A stretch of DNA of 64,000 nucleotides from Rheinheimera riviphila (GCF_004005945.1 NZ_SACS01000014.1:1-64000); one strand, 5' to 3'. Counted from the stretch's first letter, positions 50,354 through 60,441 are shown. Notes: generated from the letters alone by a model not told the origin. Numbers and translations: made by a program.

Positions 50354-50446
50354 AAAGTGGCATGCTGTCAGACAAGCTGGAACTGCAGTACCTTTACTAC
50401 CCTATGACAATAGCTGGTGCCCACATCAGCGCAGAGGATGGTACAG

Positions 50447-51526
50447 ATGGCTCAACAAACTGTGTTAATTGGCAAACATCTCGAAGCTGGCGCTAAAGTC
50501 GTCGATTTCCATGGCTGGGATATGCCACTGCATTACGGCTCTCAAATTGAAGAACATCACGCGGTCCGCACCGATGCTGGCATGTTCGACGTTTCTCACA
50601 TGACCATTGTTGACCTGACCGGCGAGCGCACCCGCGAATTCCTGCGTTATTTAGTCGCCAACGACGTTGCCAAATTAACCACACCAGGTAAAGCGCTGTA
50701 CACCGGCATGCTAAACGAAGCTGGTGGCGTGATTGACGATTTAATCGTTTATTTCATGACTGAAAACTTCTTCCGCTTAGTGGTGAATTCTGCCACCCGC
50801 GAAAAAGACCTCGCCTGGATCAACGCCCAGGCCAAAGCCTTTGACGTTACTGTCACCGAGCGTCCTGAATTTGCGATGATCGCAGTACAGGGCCCGAACG
50901 CCAAAGCCAAAGTGGCTACCTTATTATCCGATGAGCAAAAAACTGCTGTTGCTGGCATGAAGCCATTTTTTGGCGTGCAAGCCGGTAATTTGTTTATCGC
51001 CACCACTGGTTACACCGGTGAAGATGGTTACGAAATTTCTCTGCCAAACGGCGCTGCCGCTGATTTCTGGCAACAACTGCTGGATGCCGGTGTTAAACCT
51101 GCTGGTTTAGGCGCTCGTGACACATTGCGCTTAGAAGCGGGTATGAACCTGTACGGCCAGGATATGGACGAAACGGTATCACCACTGGCTGCTAACATGG
51201 GCTGGACCATCGCGTGGGAACCAAGCGACCGTAACTTTATTGGCCGTAGCGCGCTGGAAGCACAACGTGCGGCTGGTACTTTCAAGCTGGTTGGTCTGGT
51301 GATGGAGCAAAAAGGTGTGCTGCGTCATGGTCAAAAAGTGCTTGTTGCTGGCGGCGAAGGCGAAATTACTTCAGGTACTTTCTCGCCAACCCTGGGTTAC
51401 AGTATTGCGATGGCCCGTGTACCGGCTTCGACTGGCGACACAGCAGAAGTGGATATCCGTGGTAAATTAGTGCCGGTACAGGTGGTGAAACCGTCATTTG
51501 TACGTATGGGCAAAAAAGTCATCTAA
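50447..51526 (+). CDS. gcvT: Glycine cleavage system T protein
   Basis: The aminomethyltransferase moves the methylene group from lipoyl-GcvH to tetrahydrofolate, releasing ammonia. The ATG at 50447 follows AGAGGA and gives 359 residues. It has [48 protein letters not shown] and [23 protein letters not shown], all typical. It is the first gene of gcvTHP. Confidence 0.96.
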   Translation: MAQQTVLIGKHLEAGAKVVDFHGWDMPLHYGSQIEEHHAVRTDAGMFDVSHMTIVDLTGERTREFLRYLVANDVAKLTTPGKALYTGMLNEAGGVIDDLIVYFMTENFFRLVVNSATREKDLAWINAQAKAFDVTVTERPEFAMIAVQGPNAKAKVATLLSDEQKTAVAGMKPFFGVQAGNLFIATTGYTGEDGYEISLPNGAAADFWQQLLDAGVKPAGLGARDTLRLEAGMNLYGQDMDETVSPLAANMGWTIAWEPSDRNFIGRSALEAQRAAGTFKLVGLVMEQKGVLRHGQKVLVAGGEGEITSGTFSPTLGYSIAMARVPASTGDTAEVDIRGKLVPVQVVKPSFVRMGKKVI

Positions 51527-51538
51527 ACTAGCTTTGCA

Positions 51539-51576
51539 TTGGCCGGTGTCTTTTGCAAAACGCCGGAACCGGCCAA
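51539..51576 (+). other. Hairpin between gcvT and gcvH
   Basis: An 8-bp stem TTGGCCGG/CCGGCCAA encloses 22 nt that include TTTTGCAAAA. There is no long T tract, so it is more likely an mRNA processing or stability element than a terminator. Confidence 0.45.
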
Positions 51577-51619
51577 AAACAACAAATATTAAATAGCGAA
51601 TAAGGTCTGAGGAACAAAC

Positions 51620-52006
51620 ATGAGCACTATCCCACAAGAATTAAAATACGCATCATCACACGAATGGGTTCGCAGCGAAGGTAACGGCGTTTACACCGTT
51701 GGCATCACAGAACACGCGCAAGACCTGTTAGGCGATATGGTGTTTGTTGAATTGCCAGACGTGGGTGACACTGTTGCTCAGGGCGACGATGTTGCTGTTG
51801 CTGAATCAGTAAAAGCCGCTTCTGATATTTACGCGCCAATTTCAGGCGAAATCATTGCCGTCAACGACGCGCTGAACGATTCTCCGGAAACAGTAAACAG
51901 CGCGCCATTTGGTGATGGCTGGATGTTCCAGATCAAAGCATCTGACGAAGCCGAACTGGCTGGTTTATTAGATGCTGCCGGTTACGCCGCTTCTATCGCC
52001 GAATAA
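51620..52006 (+). CDS. gcvH: Glycine cleavage system H protein
   Basis: The 128-residue lipoyl carrier shuttles the aminomethyl group between GcvP, GcvT and the lipoamide dehydrogenase. The lipoylated lysine is Lys65 in [24 protein letters not shown] and [13 protein letters not shown] are conserved. AGGAAC precedes the ATG. Confidence 0.97.
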   Translation: MSTIPQELKYASSHEWVRSEGNGVYTVGITEHAQDLLGDMVFVELPDVGDTVAQGDDVAVAESVKAASDIYAPISGEIIAVNDALNDSPETVNSAPFGDGWMFQIKASDEAELAGLLDAAGYAASIAE

Positions 52007-52022
52007 ATTTGAAAAATGAACG

Positions 52023-52051
52023 AAGCCCCGCCAACCAGCGGGGTTTTGTTT
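52023..52051 (+). terminator. Terminator-like hairpin between gcvH and gcvP
   Basis: CCCCGC-CAACCA-GCGGGG followed by TTTTGTTTT. Its place inside the operon implies partial termination, giving less gcvP than gcvTH, or a separate gcvP promoter in the 160 bp that follow. Confidence 0.75.
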
Positions 52052-52210
52052 TATCCCCGTGATCAAAGACTATGGGGATCCCCGAAAGGGTAAAAGCGTT
52101 TTAGTAGTTAAATTAGTAATGGTTTGGGCTAAGTCGATTTTAGTCGCGTATTGATAAAGTCTGCAGCGCCAAACCGTTGCCCCCGTTAAGCTTTTTAGGA
52201 AATTCCAGGC

Positions 52211-55099
52211 ATGACCACTTCTGTGAAAACCCTGTCGCAACTTGCGAATCAAACTGATTTTATCGCCCGTCATATCGGCCCGAACGCTACTGAAACTGCC
52301 TCCATGCTTTCTGAGCTGGGTGTCAGCAGTGTCGAAGAGCTGATTGCTCAGACCGTACCTGCCGGTATTCGTCTGACTACGCCTCTGGCAACCGGCGAAG
52401 CGACCACAGAAGCGGATGCGCTGGCGTACTTAAAAGCCGCGGCCAGCAAAAATAAAATGTTTACCTCTTACATCGGTATGGGTTACCACCCAACGCATAC
52501 GCCGAATGTCATTCTGCGTAACGTGCTGGAAAACCCGGGCTGGTACACCGCGTACACACCTTACCAGCCGGAAATTGCTCAGGGCCGCTTAGAAGCGCTG
52601 CTGAATTTCCAACAGGTTTCATTAGATTTAACCGGTATGGAACTGGCTTCTGCCTCCTTGCTGGACGAAGCGACCGCCGCTGCCGAAGCAATGGCGCTGG
52701 CCAAACGTGTTACCAAGAACAAATCAAACACTTATTTCATCGCCGATGACGTACATCCACAAACTATTGATGTGGTTCGCACCCGTGCTGAAATGTTTGG
52801 TTTTGAAACTATCGTAGGCTCTGCGGCTGATGCAGTGAATCACGATGTATTTGGTGCGCTTATTCAATACCCGTCAACCACCGGTGAAGTGCGCAACGAT
52901 GCCCAGCTAATTGCTGATTTAAAAGCGAAAAAAGCTATTGTTGCAGTAGCAACTGATCCAATGGCGCTGTTGCTGTTAACCTCACCTGGTGAATTAGGTG
53001 CTGACGTGGTGCTGGGCTCAGCGCAGCGTTTTGGTGTGCCAATGGCTTTTGGTGGCCCTCACTCAGCGTTTTTCGCCACCCGTGATGATTACAAACGCTC
53101 CATGCCAGGCCGCATTATCGGTGTGTCAAAAGACCGTCGTGGTAATCAGGCACTGCGGATGGCGATGCAAACGCGCGAGCAACATATCCGCCGCGAAAAA
53201 GCCAACTCCAACATCTGTACTGCACAAGTATTACTGGCCAATATGGCGTCGTTTTACTGTGTGTACCATGGCCCGCAAGGATTGAAAAATATCGCCGAGC
53301 GGATCCATCGTTCAGCTGACATCTTCGCAGCTGGCTTAACTGCCAAAGGCGTGGCGCTGAAGCACAACAGCTGGTTTGACACTGTGACTTTTGCTGTTGC
53401 CAATCGTAGCGAAGTGGTAGCCCGTGCATTAGCTGCTGGCGTGAACTTCCGTACCGATTTAGCCGATACTTTAGGCGTTAGCTTCCACGAGCAAACTTCT
53501 GCGGCTGATATTGCCAAGCTGTTTGATGTAGTTTTCGGTACCGGTCACGGTTTAGATGTAGCAGCCCTGGACGGTGCTATTGTTGCCAAAGGTTCAAACT
53601 CTATCCCAGCTGATTTAGTGCGGACGTCGAAGTACTTAACGCACCCGGTATTTAACCAGTATCACAGTGAAACTGAGATGCTGCGTTATATCAAAAAGCT
53701 GGAAAACAAAGACTTAGCTTTAAACCACGCGATGATTTCATTAGGTTCTTGCACCATGAAATTAAACGCCACTGCCGAGATGATCCCGGTGACCTGGCCA
53801 GAATTTGCGTCGTTACACCCGTTCGTGCCAAAAGATCAGGCCGAAGGTTATTACCAGATGATCGGCGAACTGGCTGATTGGTTAGTAGACATCACCGGTT
53901 ACGACCAAATGTCGATGCAGCCAAACTCTGGCGCACAAGGCGAATACGCTGGTTTAATTGCTATCCGTAAGTACCATGAAAGCCGTGGTGATTCACACCG
54001 CAACATCTGCTTAATTCCGGTGTCGGCGCACGGTACCAACCCGGCGACAGCAGCGATGGCGAGCTTTGAAGTGGTGCTGGTGGATTGTGATAAATCCGGC
54101 AACATCGATATGGCTGATTTAAAAGCCAAAGCCGAAGCGGTTTCTGACAAATTAGCTGCCATTATGGTGACTTACCCGTCAACGCACGGTGTGTTTGAAG
54201 AATCAATTCGCGAACTGTGTGACGTTATTCACGCACACGGCGGCCAGGTTTATATGGATGGCGCGAACATGAACGCCCAGGTTGGCGTGACGTCACCAGG
54301 CTTTATCGGTGCTGACGTATCGCACTTAAACCTGCACAAAACTTTCTGTATTCCACACGGCGGTGGCGGCCCGGGTATGGGTCCAATCGGCGTCAAAAAA
54401 CAGTTGGCTCCGTTCCTGCCAAACCACGCTGTCGTGAAAATTGCTGGTACTGGCGCGGATAACGGCGCAGTTTCGGCCGCACCATTTGGTAGCGCTGGCA
54501 TTCTGCCAATCAGCTGGATGTACATCAAAATGATGGGCGCTGACGGTTTACGTCAAGCCACTGAAATGGCGATTTTAAACGCCAATTACATGGCAGCCAA
54601 GCTGGATCCGATGTTCCCGGTATTGTACAAAGGTGCCAACGGCCGCGTGGCGCACGAGTGTATTATCGACATGCGTCCATTAAAAGAAGCCACTGGCGTG
54701 ACCGAAATGGACATCGCCAAACGCTTAATGGACTACGGTTTCCACGCACCGACTATGTCGTTCCCGGTTGCCGGCACGTTGATGATTGAACCCACTGAAT
54801 CTGAAGCCAAAGTGGAAATGGACAAGTTTATCGAAGCGATGACTGCTATTCGTGCTGAAATCGCCCGGGTTGAAGCAGGCGAGTGGACCGCAGACAACAG
54901 CCCGCTGCACTTTGCACCACATACCATGGCCGATATTTTCGATGCCAACTGGGATCGCGTTTACGACCGTCAATACGCCGCATTCCCGGCGCAATACGTC
55001 GCCGACAACAAGTTCTGGCCAACCGTTTCACGGATTGATGACGTTTATGGGGACAGGAATTTAATGTGTGCTTGTCCTAGCCCGGAAGATTATCGTTAA
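52211..55099 (+). CDS. gcvP: Glycine decarboxylase (P protein)
   Basis: A PLP enzyme that decarboxylates glycine and loads GcvH. At 962 residues it is a single-chain form like E. coli (957). The pyridoxal lysine is in [21 protein letters not shown] (about residue 710). DFIARHIGP near the start and [15 protein letters not shown] in the middle are conserved. A gap of 204 bp with a terminator-like hairpin separates it from gcvH. Confidence 0.97.
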   Translation: MTTSVKTLSQLANQTDFIARHIGPNATETASMLSELGVSSVEELIAQTVPAGIRLTTPLATGEATTEADALAYLKAAASKNKMFTSYIGMGYHPTHTPNVILRNVLENPGWYTAYTPYQPEIAQGRLEALLNFQQVSLDLTGMELASASLLDEATAAAEAMALAKRVTKNKSNTYFIADDVHPQTIDVVRTRAEMFGFETIVGSAADAVNHDVFGALIQYPSTTGEVRNDAQLIADLKAKKAIVAVATDPMALLLLTSPGELGADVVLGSAQRFGVPMAFGGPHSAFFATRDDYKRSMPGRIIGVSKDRRGNQALRMAMQTREQHIRREKANSNICTAQVLLANMASFYCVYHGPQGLKNIAERIHRSADIFAAGLTAKGVALKHNSWFDTVTFAVANRSEVVARALAAGVNFRTDLADTLGVSFHEQTSAADIAKLFDVVFGTGHGLDVAALDGAIVAKGSNSIPADLVRTSKYLTHPVFNQYHSETEMLRYIKKLENKDLALNHAMISLGSCTMKLNATAEMIPVTWPEFASLHPFVPKDQAEGYYQMIGELADWLVDITGYDQMSMQPNSGAQGEYAGLIAIRKYHESRGDSHRNICLIPVSAHGTNPATAAMASFEVVLVDCDKSGNIDMADLKAKAEAVSDKLAAIMVTYPSTHGVFEESIRELCDVIHAHGGQVYMDGANMNAQVGVTSPGFIGADVSHLNLHKTFCIPHGGGGPGMGPIGVKKQLAPFLPNHAVVKIAGTGADNGAVSAAPFGSAGILPISWMYIKMMGADGLRQATEMAILNANYMAAKLDPMFPVLYKGANGRVAHECIIDMRPLKEATGVTEMDIAKRLMDYGFHAPTMSFPVAGTLMIEPTESEAKVEMDKFIEAMTAIRAEIARVEAGEWTADNSPLHFAPHTMADIFDANWDRVYDRQYAAFPAQYVADNKFWPTVSRIDDVYGDRNLMCACPSPEDYR

Positions 55100-55153
55100 T
55101 AAAATCAACTGCTTATAAGTATTTATTGATATTCTTAGGTATAGTTGAAAGTC

Positions 55154-55186
55154 AAAACCGGCGCCAGCAATAGCGCCGGTTTTTTT
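55154..55186 (+). terminator. gcv operon terminator
   Basis: An 11-bp stem AAAACCGGCGC/GCGCCGGTTTT, 8-nt loop, then a T run, 55 bp past the gcvP stop. Confidence 0.88.
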
Positions 55187-55237
55187 ATCGGTAAATATAC
55201 CAGAGCGGTATACAAAATAATTCCGTAGGCTCGAATT

Positions 55238-55268
55238 GTAGGTTCGATAAGCGAAGCGCCATCGAACA
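55238..55268. repeat. REP-like hairpin
   Basis: GTAG-GTTCGAT-AAGCGAAGCGCC-ATCGAAC-A is a perfect 7-bp stem with an AGCGAAGCG loop. This layout resembles dispersed hairpins seen in many gammaproteobacteria in which stem bases vary and the loop is kept. Only one copy was found here. Confidence 0.45.
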
Positions 55269-55310
55269 AACGCGCATCAATAAAAATCGTCACTGAACAT
55301 CTGTTTTTTG

Positions 55311-56282
55311 TCACGTTTGCAACAACAAAGACAAAGGGCTCTTCACTGCATTCCCACCACGCTGCAACACATGGGTATAAATTTGAGTGGTTTTTACATC
55401 ACTATGGCCAAGCTGCTCCTGAACAGTGCGGATATCGACACCGGCTTCTAAAAGATGCGTTGCGAAGGAGTGACGCAAAGTATGGCAAGTGACATTTTTT
55501 TGGATCTTTGCTAAATAAGCAGCTGATTTAATGGCGCGGCGCAAGGTGGTTTCATCAAGATGATGTCGGCGGATTAGACGCGATTCTGGATCTTGACTCA
55601 ATTGGTAAGAAGGAAACAAATACTGCCAGGCTAATGACTTTGGTGCGGCCGGGTATTTGCGCGCCAGGGCAAAAGGCAACCAGACGCCGGCATAATCGGG
55701 GTTGAGCAGATCGGCTTGAAAATACTCATCAACCTTTTTGATCTGTGCGCGCAGGGCGGGGATAAGCTCAGGTGCCAGCGTCACCCGCCTGTTCTTATTG
55801 CCCTTGCCTTGCCAGACCATCACTGACAGATAGTCAAAATCGATATCTTTCACTCGCAGTCGCACCGCTTCCATTAATCGCAAGCCACTGCCATAGAGAA
55901 GTTGCGCCAGTAATTTGTAACGCGGATCGATGCCGAATAAAAGTTGCTGCACCTCAAGCCGGGTGAGTACCACCGGTAATTTTTGTGGCGTGCGGGCTTT
56001 ATTAAAATCGAGTTGAATGGTTAGAGGTCTACGCAAAATATGCCGGTATAAAAAGACTAATGCATTCAGAGCAGTGGCTTGAGTTTTAACTGCCACCTGA
56101 CGGTCGTTCGCCAGAAAAGACAGAAAACGTTCCACATCGGCATCACCTAAATCGGCAGGATGTTGTTTTTTATGAAATAAAATAAAAAACTTAATCCAAT
56201 ACAAATAGGTTTCAATAGTGCGTTTGGCGTAGCGCTGTAACATCATCCGCTCGCGGACAAAATCTAAAAATGGAGAAGCCAT
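55311..56282 (-). CDS. intI: Integron integrase IntI
   Basis: A 323-residue tyrosine recombinase with catalytic Arg135 ([11 protein letters not shown]), His267 and Arg270 ([16 protein letters not shown]), His293 and Tyr302 (QIYTHV). The integron-specific insert lies between the two catalytic boxes: [20 protein letters not shown] then LFPS (about 202-225), which separates IntI from XerC/D. It would recombine attC with attI using folded single-stranded attC. The start at 56282 is chosen by homology; an upstream frame to 56354 crosses the LexA box. Confidence 0.95.
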   Translation of the reverse strand: MASPFLDFVRERMMLQRYAKRTIETYLYWIKFFILFHKKQHPADLGDADVERFLSFLANDRQVAVKTQATALNALVFLYRHILRRPLTIQLDFNKARTPQKLPVVLTRLEVQQLLFGIDPRYKLLAQLLYGSGLRLMEAVRLRVKDIDFDYLSVMVWQGKGNKNRRVTLAPELIPALRAQIKKVDEYFQADLLNPDYAGVWLPFALARKYPAAPKSLAWQYLFPSYQLSQDPESRLIRRHHLDETTLRRAIKSAAYLAKIQKNVTCHTLRHSFATHLLEAGVDIRTVQEQLGHSDVKTTQIYTHVLQRGGNAVKSPLSLLLQT

Positions 56283-56299
56283 AATACACCTGCAATCAA

Positions 56300-56315
56300 C
56301 TGTTGTTATATACAG
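56300..56315. promoter_or_regulatory. LexA (SOS) box upstream of intI
   Basis: CTGTTGTTATATACAG fits CTG-N10-CAG with the AT-rich centre, 18 bp upstream of the intI start. SOS control of integron integrases is established in Vibrio and mobile integrons. Confidence 0.75.
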
Positions 56316-56509
56316 TAGTTTAACTGAGTTTTTTTGCCACCGTCTCGCGGGCACGAAACCGTTGTTGAGCTGGGTTGATTTGGTTTACTTGGGTGGAAGT
56401 GGTTGATTTTATGTGGGTTAAAGGTTAACTTCTTTTGAGTAAAATTCATGAAAGAATGCAGCAGAATTTGCGTCTTGCGGGTTTTGTCCATTTTATTAAG
56501 TTGTTAGCC
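56316..56509 (+). other. Presumed attI region and first cassette junction
   Basis: The only gene-free region between intI and the first cassette gene. The junction is placed at G|TTAGCC (56503-56509) because the attC at the end of this cassette begins GGCTAAT, its near-complement. Integrase-binding repeats were not resolved. Confidence 0.45.
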
Positions 56510-56523
56510 TTGAAGGAGATTTC

Positions 56524-57132
56524 GTGACAGATTATGTGAGCTTTTATGACCTAGCGAAACGTTTGGGTGTTTCGTATGACACGGTGCGCCGGACGATCTC
56601 CAAATTTGGAGATCAATTAGGTACTACGGTTAAAAAGCTAAAAATTCAAGGTAGCAAAGGTGCGCTCACGCAGTGTGTCGCTGAAGAAGAGGCAAATACG
56701 TTTGTTGCCTTTTTTGAAAACAAATCAAAAAGCGAAGAAATAGGTGGCGGTGAGGAAAATGAGTTTTCTTTTCGTCGGTTTGGATATTTTTACATTATCC
56801 AAGTAATCCCGGAACTAATGCCTAACAGAGTTAAAATTGGCTTCACCGATAATCTTGATCAACGCCTTAGAGAGCATCAGACATCTGCCCCTACAGCAAA
56901 ATTTGTGAAGTATTGGGAATGTAAGCGCTCATGGGATCAGGCGGTCATGGACAGTATCACTAGAGAAAATTGTTCACTTGTCATGAACGAGGTTTATGAA
57001 GGTGATGTTGCGTCATTCATTCAACGTGCAGATGCCTTTTTTTCCATGATGCCAAATAGCTCAACAGAAATACCTCTTGCAGAAAGCTCTCCTTTACGGC
57101 AAGAGCCCGATTCTGGGCATGATCAAGGCTAA
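56524..57132 (+). CDS. Cassette gene: helix-turn-helix plus GIY-YIG-like protein
   Basis: A 202-residue protein starting at GTG after AAGGAG. Residues 1-45 look like a small helix-turn-helix (YDLAKRLGVSYDTVRRTISK). Residues 86-150 resemble the T5orf172/GIY-YIG nuclease domain: GYFYIIQ, RVKIGFTDNLDQRLREHQT. The fold predicts a DNA-binding nuclease, possibly regulatory or defensive. It is the first cassette, the one normally expressed best. Exact function is unknown. Confidence 0.75.
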   Translation: MTDYVSFYDLAKRLGVSYDTVRRTISKFGDQLGTTVKKLKIQGSKGALTQCVAEEEANTFVAFFENKSKSEEIGGGEENEFSFRRFGYFYIIQVIPELMPNRVKIGFTDNLDQRLREHQTSAPTAKFVKYWECKRSWDQAVMDSITRENCSLVMNEVYEGDVASFIQRADAFFSMMPNSSTEIPLAESSPLRQEPDSGHDQG

Positions 57133-57181
57133 TAAACAAGGATAGGTCGCGCGCAGCCGCGATTTAATCCTGTTGTTGGAC
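57127..57181 (+). other. attC site 1
   Basis: 55 bp: R'' GGCTAAT, then AAACAAGGAT, a TCGCG/CGCGA stem, AATCCTGTTGTT, and R' GTTGGAC (exact GTTRRRY). The arms pair as AACAAGGAT with ATCCTGTT, leaving one unpaired A, the extrahelical-base feature of attC. The R'' box overlaps the end of the cassette gene. Confidence 0.7.
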
Positions 57182-57430
57182 AAGCCCGGTGTTTGGGTGA
57201 TCAGCTTATATAGTAGATATATCGATGGTCGCCTCTGTGGCTTTTGCGGCGCTGGACAGTCGTATTAAATTTGGGCCAAGTCAGGTCATGATCGCCTGTT
57301 TTGCCAACCGCAATCTGGGTCCTGCTTTTATATTTCTATCTTGCCGTTATTCACCTCCTGGTTGAGAGTTTTTCATTTCGGGCGAAGCGCATCCTGTGCT
57401 CTGGCGCATTCCATTCCTTAGATCGTTCAC
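57182..57430. other. Left part of cassette 2, no gene seen
   Basis: 249 bp between attC 1 and the IS91-like transposase stop. It may include the remnant of the original cassette and one terminus of the IS; no frame looks coding. Confidence 0.4.
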
Positions 57431-58510
57431 TCAGTTCGTTCGTTTGAGCTCTGCCGTTTGTTTTGCTATTGAGGCTGCGCTACACCAGATTATTTGCAGC
57501 GGGCCTTGGCAACATGGGCAACACTTTTTGCTCAGTTGCCGGCTGGGTGGTGGTGATAACCGAACTTTGAGCAGTAATTGAATACGCAATAAGGTACGTT
57601 TGGCATTGCCATGTAAAAAACCATAGTCGCGGGTTCGCCGAAATCCTTTGGGTAAAACATGCTGTAGCACCCGCCATAAAAAATCGACGGCAGGCTCGGT
57701 GATGCGTTGATATTGCTTCGTGGTGCTGTTTTTGTACCCGAACGTCACCATGCCTTGTTGATAAGACAGGATGTTGTTTTCACTAATCACCCCGCGGTAC
57801 AAATAGCGTGCAAGGTAGGTTAAGGCGCTTTGGCCACTGCCGACATGTTCACAATCGGCATTCCATTTCTGAGGGCATGGGTCGGGTAAGTGATAACCGG
57901 CCTGCTTCAGCGCATGAATACACTTGGCACGAAACACCTTGGCTAAGTTATCGGGGTTGAACAGGTATTTACCGGGCTTCTGCCGCCATATTTTATGTCG
58001 CGGGTTTAAACAACCTGCAGGCACAATCAGATGCACATGCGGATGATAATCCAGGTTACGGGCATGGGTATGCAGCACGGCGGTGAAACCAGCATTACCT
58101 TGTAGCTTTTTATCGCGCATAAAAAAGGCTTGCAAGGTGGCCATAGCGCAATCAAATAGCGCTTTGTAAGCCCAGCACTGGTGATGCCAGATAAAGGGGC
58201 GCAGTTGCCGCGGTACCGTAAAGGTCACCAGATAATAGTGAACCGGCAACAGTTTTTGTTGTTGCCGGGCAAGCCAGTCACTGTTGGCATTATGTTGGCA
58301 AGCCGGACAAAAACGGTCGCCACAAGAGCAATACTGCACGGTATCCCGCTGGCAACCCTGACAATGGCTGTGGATCTCACCACATTGTGGGGTATGGCAA
58401 GCAAGAATATGCGTAATAGCGCTGTGGTGCACGGCGTGCATCCGGGCGCCATAGTCGCGGATCAGGTTCGACTGTTGCTCGCGTAAAATGGTGGCTAAGC
58501 TACTCATCAT
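57431..58510 (-). CDS. IS91-family transposase (HUH, rolling circle)
   Basis: A 359-residue protein from the ATG at 58510; three consecutive ATGs follow GGAGG. The N-terminal zinc finger is CQGCQRDTVQYCSCGDRFCPACQ in outline. The HUH nuclease motif is DYHPHVHLIVPAG, and the tyrosines are in YLARYLYRG. Such enzymes move DNA by rolling-circle replication. It is adjacent to and co-oriented with a broken tyrosine recombinase gene, as in a subset of IS91-like elements that carry both. Confidence 0.88.
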   Translation of the reverse strand: MMSSLATILREQQSNLIRDYGARMHAVHHSAITHILACHTPQCGEIHSHCQGCQRDTVQYCSCGDRFCPACQHNANSDWLARQQQKLLPVHYYLVTFTVPRQLRPFIWHHQCWAYKALFDCAMATLQAFFMRDKKLQGNAGFTAVLHTHARNLDYHPHVHLIVPAGCLNPRHKIWRQKPGKYLFNPDNLAKVFRAKCIHALKQAGYHLPDPCPQKWNADCEHVGSGQSALTYLARYLYRGVISENNILSYQQGMVTFGYKNSTTKQYQRITEPAVDFLWRVLQHVLPKGFRRTRDYGFLHGNAKRTLLRIQLLLKVRLSPPPSRQLSKKCCPCCQGPLQIIWCSAASIAKQTAELKRTN

Positions 58511-58589
58511 CATCAGCCTCCGTAGCCCTAGCGTCAGCCCACTGAATGTGCAGGAGGCTGAGCATGTCATTAATCATCAATGCACTATT

Positions 58590-59574
58590 TTATGAAATAC
58601 ATCCCTGTATTTCATCCTTCGGACCATCCTGCGGATGTTCAAAATGGCTCCAGGCCATTTTGTGCGTCACTTCCTCAGTCATTCTGGTATAGCGTGCGGT
58701 GGTGATGGGGCTGGCATGACCTAAATGTGTTTGAATGGCACGCAAACTAACGCCCCGTTGCAACAAGTGGGTGGCGAAGGAATGCCTTAAGGTATGCACA
58801 TGCACGTTTTTGCTAATACCACATTGTTTTGCCACGATTTTAATAGCTTTTTATTCGTGCTTTCCCTGCGCTCACCCCTTCGGGGCCAGCCTTCGGCTGT
58901 TAAAAATCATTCCAGATGATTTTTTGGACTCCACCTTTATCCATCACCATAGGTTTACCGTCACGAAAGTGAGGTGCTTTGCCGCCGGGAAACAACAGGG
59001 TGGGATGACGATGGGTCGCCCAATAACGACGCAGTGCCGCTAAGGTGCTTTGCGGCAAGGGCACAAAACGGTCTTTTTTGCTTTTAGTAAAGCGCAAATG
59101 TACCCGCATCAGGTGACTGTCAATATCAGCAATCGTGAGATTGAGAGTTTCACTCAGGCGCAGCCCCAAGCTGTAAGTCACCCAATAATAGGTTTGATAA
59201 CGCAATTCCCGGGTGGCATTGATAATGGCAGCGACTTCGGAGGGCGAGAGCACATCTTGCAGTGGTTGCACCACCGGTGGCTTCACAATCGGGATCCAAT
59301 CCCAGGGTTTATTCAGCACATGACGGTAAAAAAACTGGATGGCGTTCCGGGCAATTTTAACGGCGCTCCAGGATTTGGTTGCAACCAATTTCAGGAAATA
59401 ACCTTTAAGTTCAGCGGCGGTGAGCGCATCGGGGCAGGTATCAAAAAACAGAGAAATTTGCCGCAGGTAGCGGCTATACATATCAACGGTTTTCGGACTT
59501 TTCCCTTGCAAGGTTAACGCATTAAGATATTCTTGATACAAATTGTTAAATCGGGTTTGGTCGTTGATGTTCAT
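58590..59574 (-). pseudogene. Broken tyrosine recombinase of the IS91-like element
   Basis: The N-terminal part (ATG 59574, GAGGAG upstream) has a SAM-like domain and the first catalytic Arg (TYSLGLRLSETLNL), then stops after IIWNDF at 58900. The C-terminal part resumes in another frame from about 58850 with [26 protein letters not shown] and the catalytic Tyr. Between them lie about 60 bp with two UUCG-type hairpins (CCCC-TTCG-GGG and CAGCC-TTCG-GCTG on the plus strand), which look like a small insertion. The recombinase should be inactive unless a programmed frameshift exists. Confidence 0.8.
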
Positions 59575-59655
59575 GACAGCACTCCTCAGATTACCTTCAT
59601 CATTGAAGGGCAAAAGAAGTACAGTTGAAGATCATCTCTGCCGCAGAGCGGCTTC

Positions 59656-59791
59656 GTCCAACAAGGCGTTGCAGCACCGTTACGGCTTCGCCTCCACTGG
59701 ACAGTTTGTAAGTCGCGCTTATGTGGTTTTGCTTCGCAAAAGTATTCCACAACGCGCAACTCACAAACTGCCGCTGAACTTAGCGTTATGT
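59656..59791 (+). other. attC site 2 (long, VCR-like)
   Basis: 136 bp: R'' GTCCAAC (exact RYYYAAC, perfect complement of GTTGGAC at 57175), L'' AAGGCGTTGCAGC, L' GCCGCTGAACTTAGC, R' GTTATGT. The arms align GTTGCAGC with the reverse complement GTTCAGC, leaving one extra base. Confidence 0.7.
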
Positions 59792-60085
59792 GCCAAGTAT
59801 CGGATTAACATCCATACTCTTATGAAGAATACGGATGATTTTAATTTGTTGACTTCCGATCTGTTGATAAAAGATGACGTGGCTGCCTTGAGGGAATTTA
59901 CGATATCCGATTCTGATTCCATCGCATGTTTTACCGATATCGGGGTTTTCTGCTAAAAGCCAAAATGAATCATCAAATTGTTTTAAATAGATATTTCGTT
60001 GCTCTTTTCCCCAGCGACGCTGGGTAAATAACGCGATATCTCGTAAATCGGCTTTAGCAGCAACAGTGAGATTAAATGGCTTCAT
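59786..60085 (-). CDS. ParE/RelE-family toxin
   Basis: A 99-residue toxin of the RelE/ParE superfamily: FNLTVAAKADLRDIALFTQRRWG, GIRIGYRKFPQGSHVIFYQ, IKIIRILHKSMD. The ParE group generally poisons DNA gyrase. It starts inside the ParD stop (ATGA overlap at 60082-60085). As a cassette on the strand opposite to the array it needs its own promoter, which is typical for toxin-antitoxin cassettes that stabilise integrons. Confidence 0.9.
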   Translation of the reverse strand: MKPFNLTVAAKADLRDIALFTQRRWGKEQRNIYLKQFDDSFWLLAENPDIGKTCDGIRIGYRKFPQGSHVIFYQQIGSQQIKIIRILHKSMDVNPILGT

Positions 60086-60324
60086 CGAGCGTTTTCATTA
60101 TCAAGCTCATTGATAAAGCTATCGAGATCATATTCTGCGTCACCGCTTTGTTCGCCTTCGACAAGTAGTTGACGAAGTGAGTTAAGTTTGGTTTCTTGGT
60201 TTTCGAGTAAGCGTAGCGCTGAGCGAATGACTTCACTCGCTGAGCCGTAACGCCCACTTTGGATCTGGCTTGCAATAAAGCCCTCAAAGTGTTCTCCAAT
60301 AGTTATGCTTGTGTTCTTGGCCAT
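60082..60324 (-). CDS. ParD-family antitoxin
   Basis: An 80-residue antitoxin: a ribbon-helix-helix DNA-binding N-terminus (SITIGEHFEGFIASQIQSGRYGSASEVIRSAL) and an acidic C-terminal toxin-binding tail. The ATG at 60324 has GGAG 8 nt upstream. It is translated first and overlaps the toxin start, the usual order. Confidence 0.9.
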   Translation of the reverse strand: MAKNTSITIGEHFEGFIASQIQSGRYGSASEVIRSALRLLENQETKLNSLRQLLVEGEQSGDAEYDLDSFINELDNENAR

Positions 60325-60347
60325 GTGTAGTTCTCCGAATACCAAAA

Positions 60348-60366
60348 AATACCTAATTATGGTATT
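60348..60366. promoter_or_regulatory. Probable parDE operator
   Basis: Inverted repeat AATACC-TAATTAT-GGTATT just upstream of parD, with a further ATACC direct copy at 60339-60343. It fits autoregulation by a ribbon-helix-helix antitoxin. Confidence 0.55.
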
Positions 60367-60387
60367 AAGTGGGATTGAGAGCAAGGC

Positions 60388-60441
60388 GCATCACAAACAA
60401 ATTTTATCGCCAGCAAACAGCACTAAATTTGGGCGTTATGC
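60388..60441 (+). other. attC site 3
   Basis: 54 bp: R'' GCATCAC, an AAATTT/AAATTT arm pair, then GGGC and R' GTTATGC. The outer boxes pair with one mismatch (GCATCAC against GCATAAC). R' starts the next cassette. Confidence 0.55.

Larger units (their letters stand above)
50046..50446. other. gcvT upstream region
   Basis: 401 bp without a gene. It holds the candidate GcvA site and TATAAT box (50101-50152) and dispersed element copy C (50231-50353), which would lie in the gcv mRNA leader. I did not see a glycine riboswitch. Confidence 0.6.
57431..59574 (-). mobile_element. IS91-like element inserted in integron cassette 2
   Basis: Contains a tyrosine recombinase pseudogene followed by the HUH transposase, both on the minus strand. 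The true ends (oriIS, terIS) were not found. The flanking GTTGGAC (57175) and GTCCAAC (59656) boxes belong to one cassette, so the element landed inside it. Confidence 0.7.

Noticed and set aside
50046-50446. Glycine riboswitch upstream of gcvT
   Set aside because: The conserved glycine-aptamer core sequences are not seen; the space is taken by the promoter and a dispersed element.
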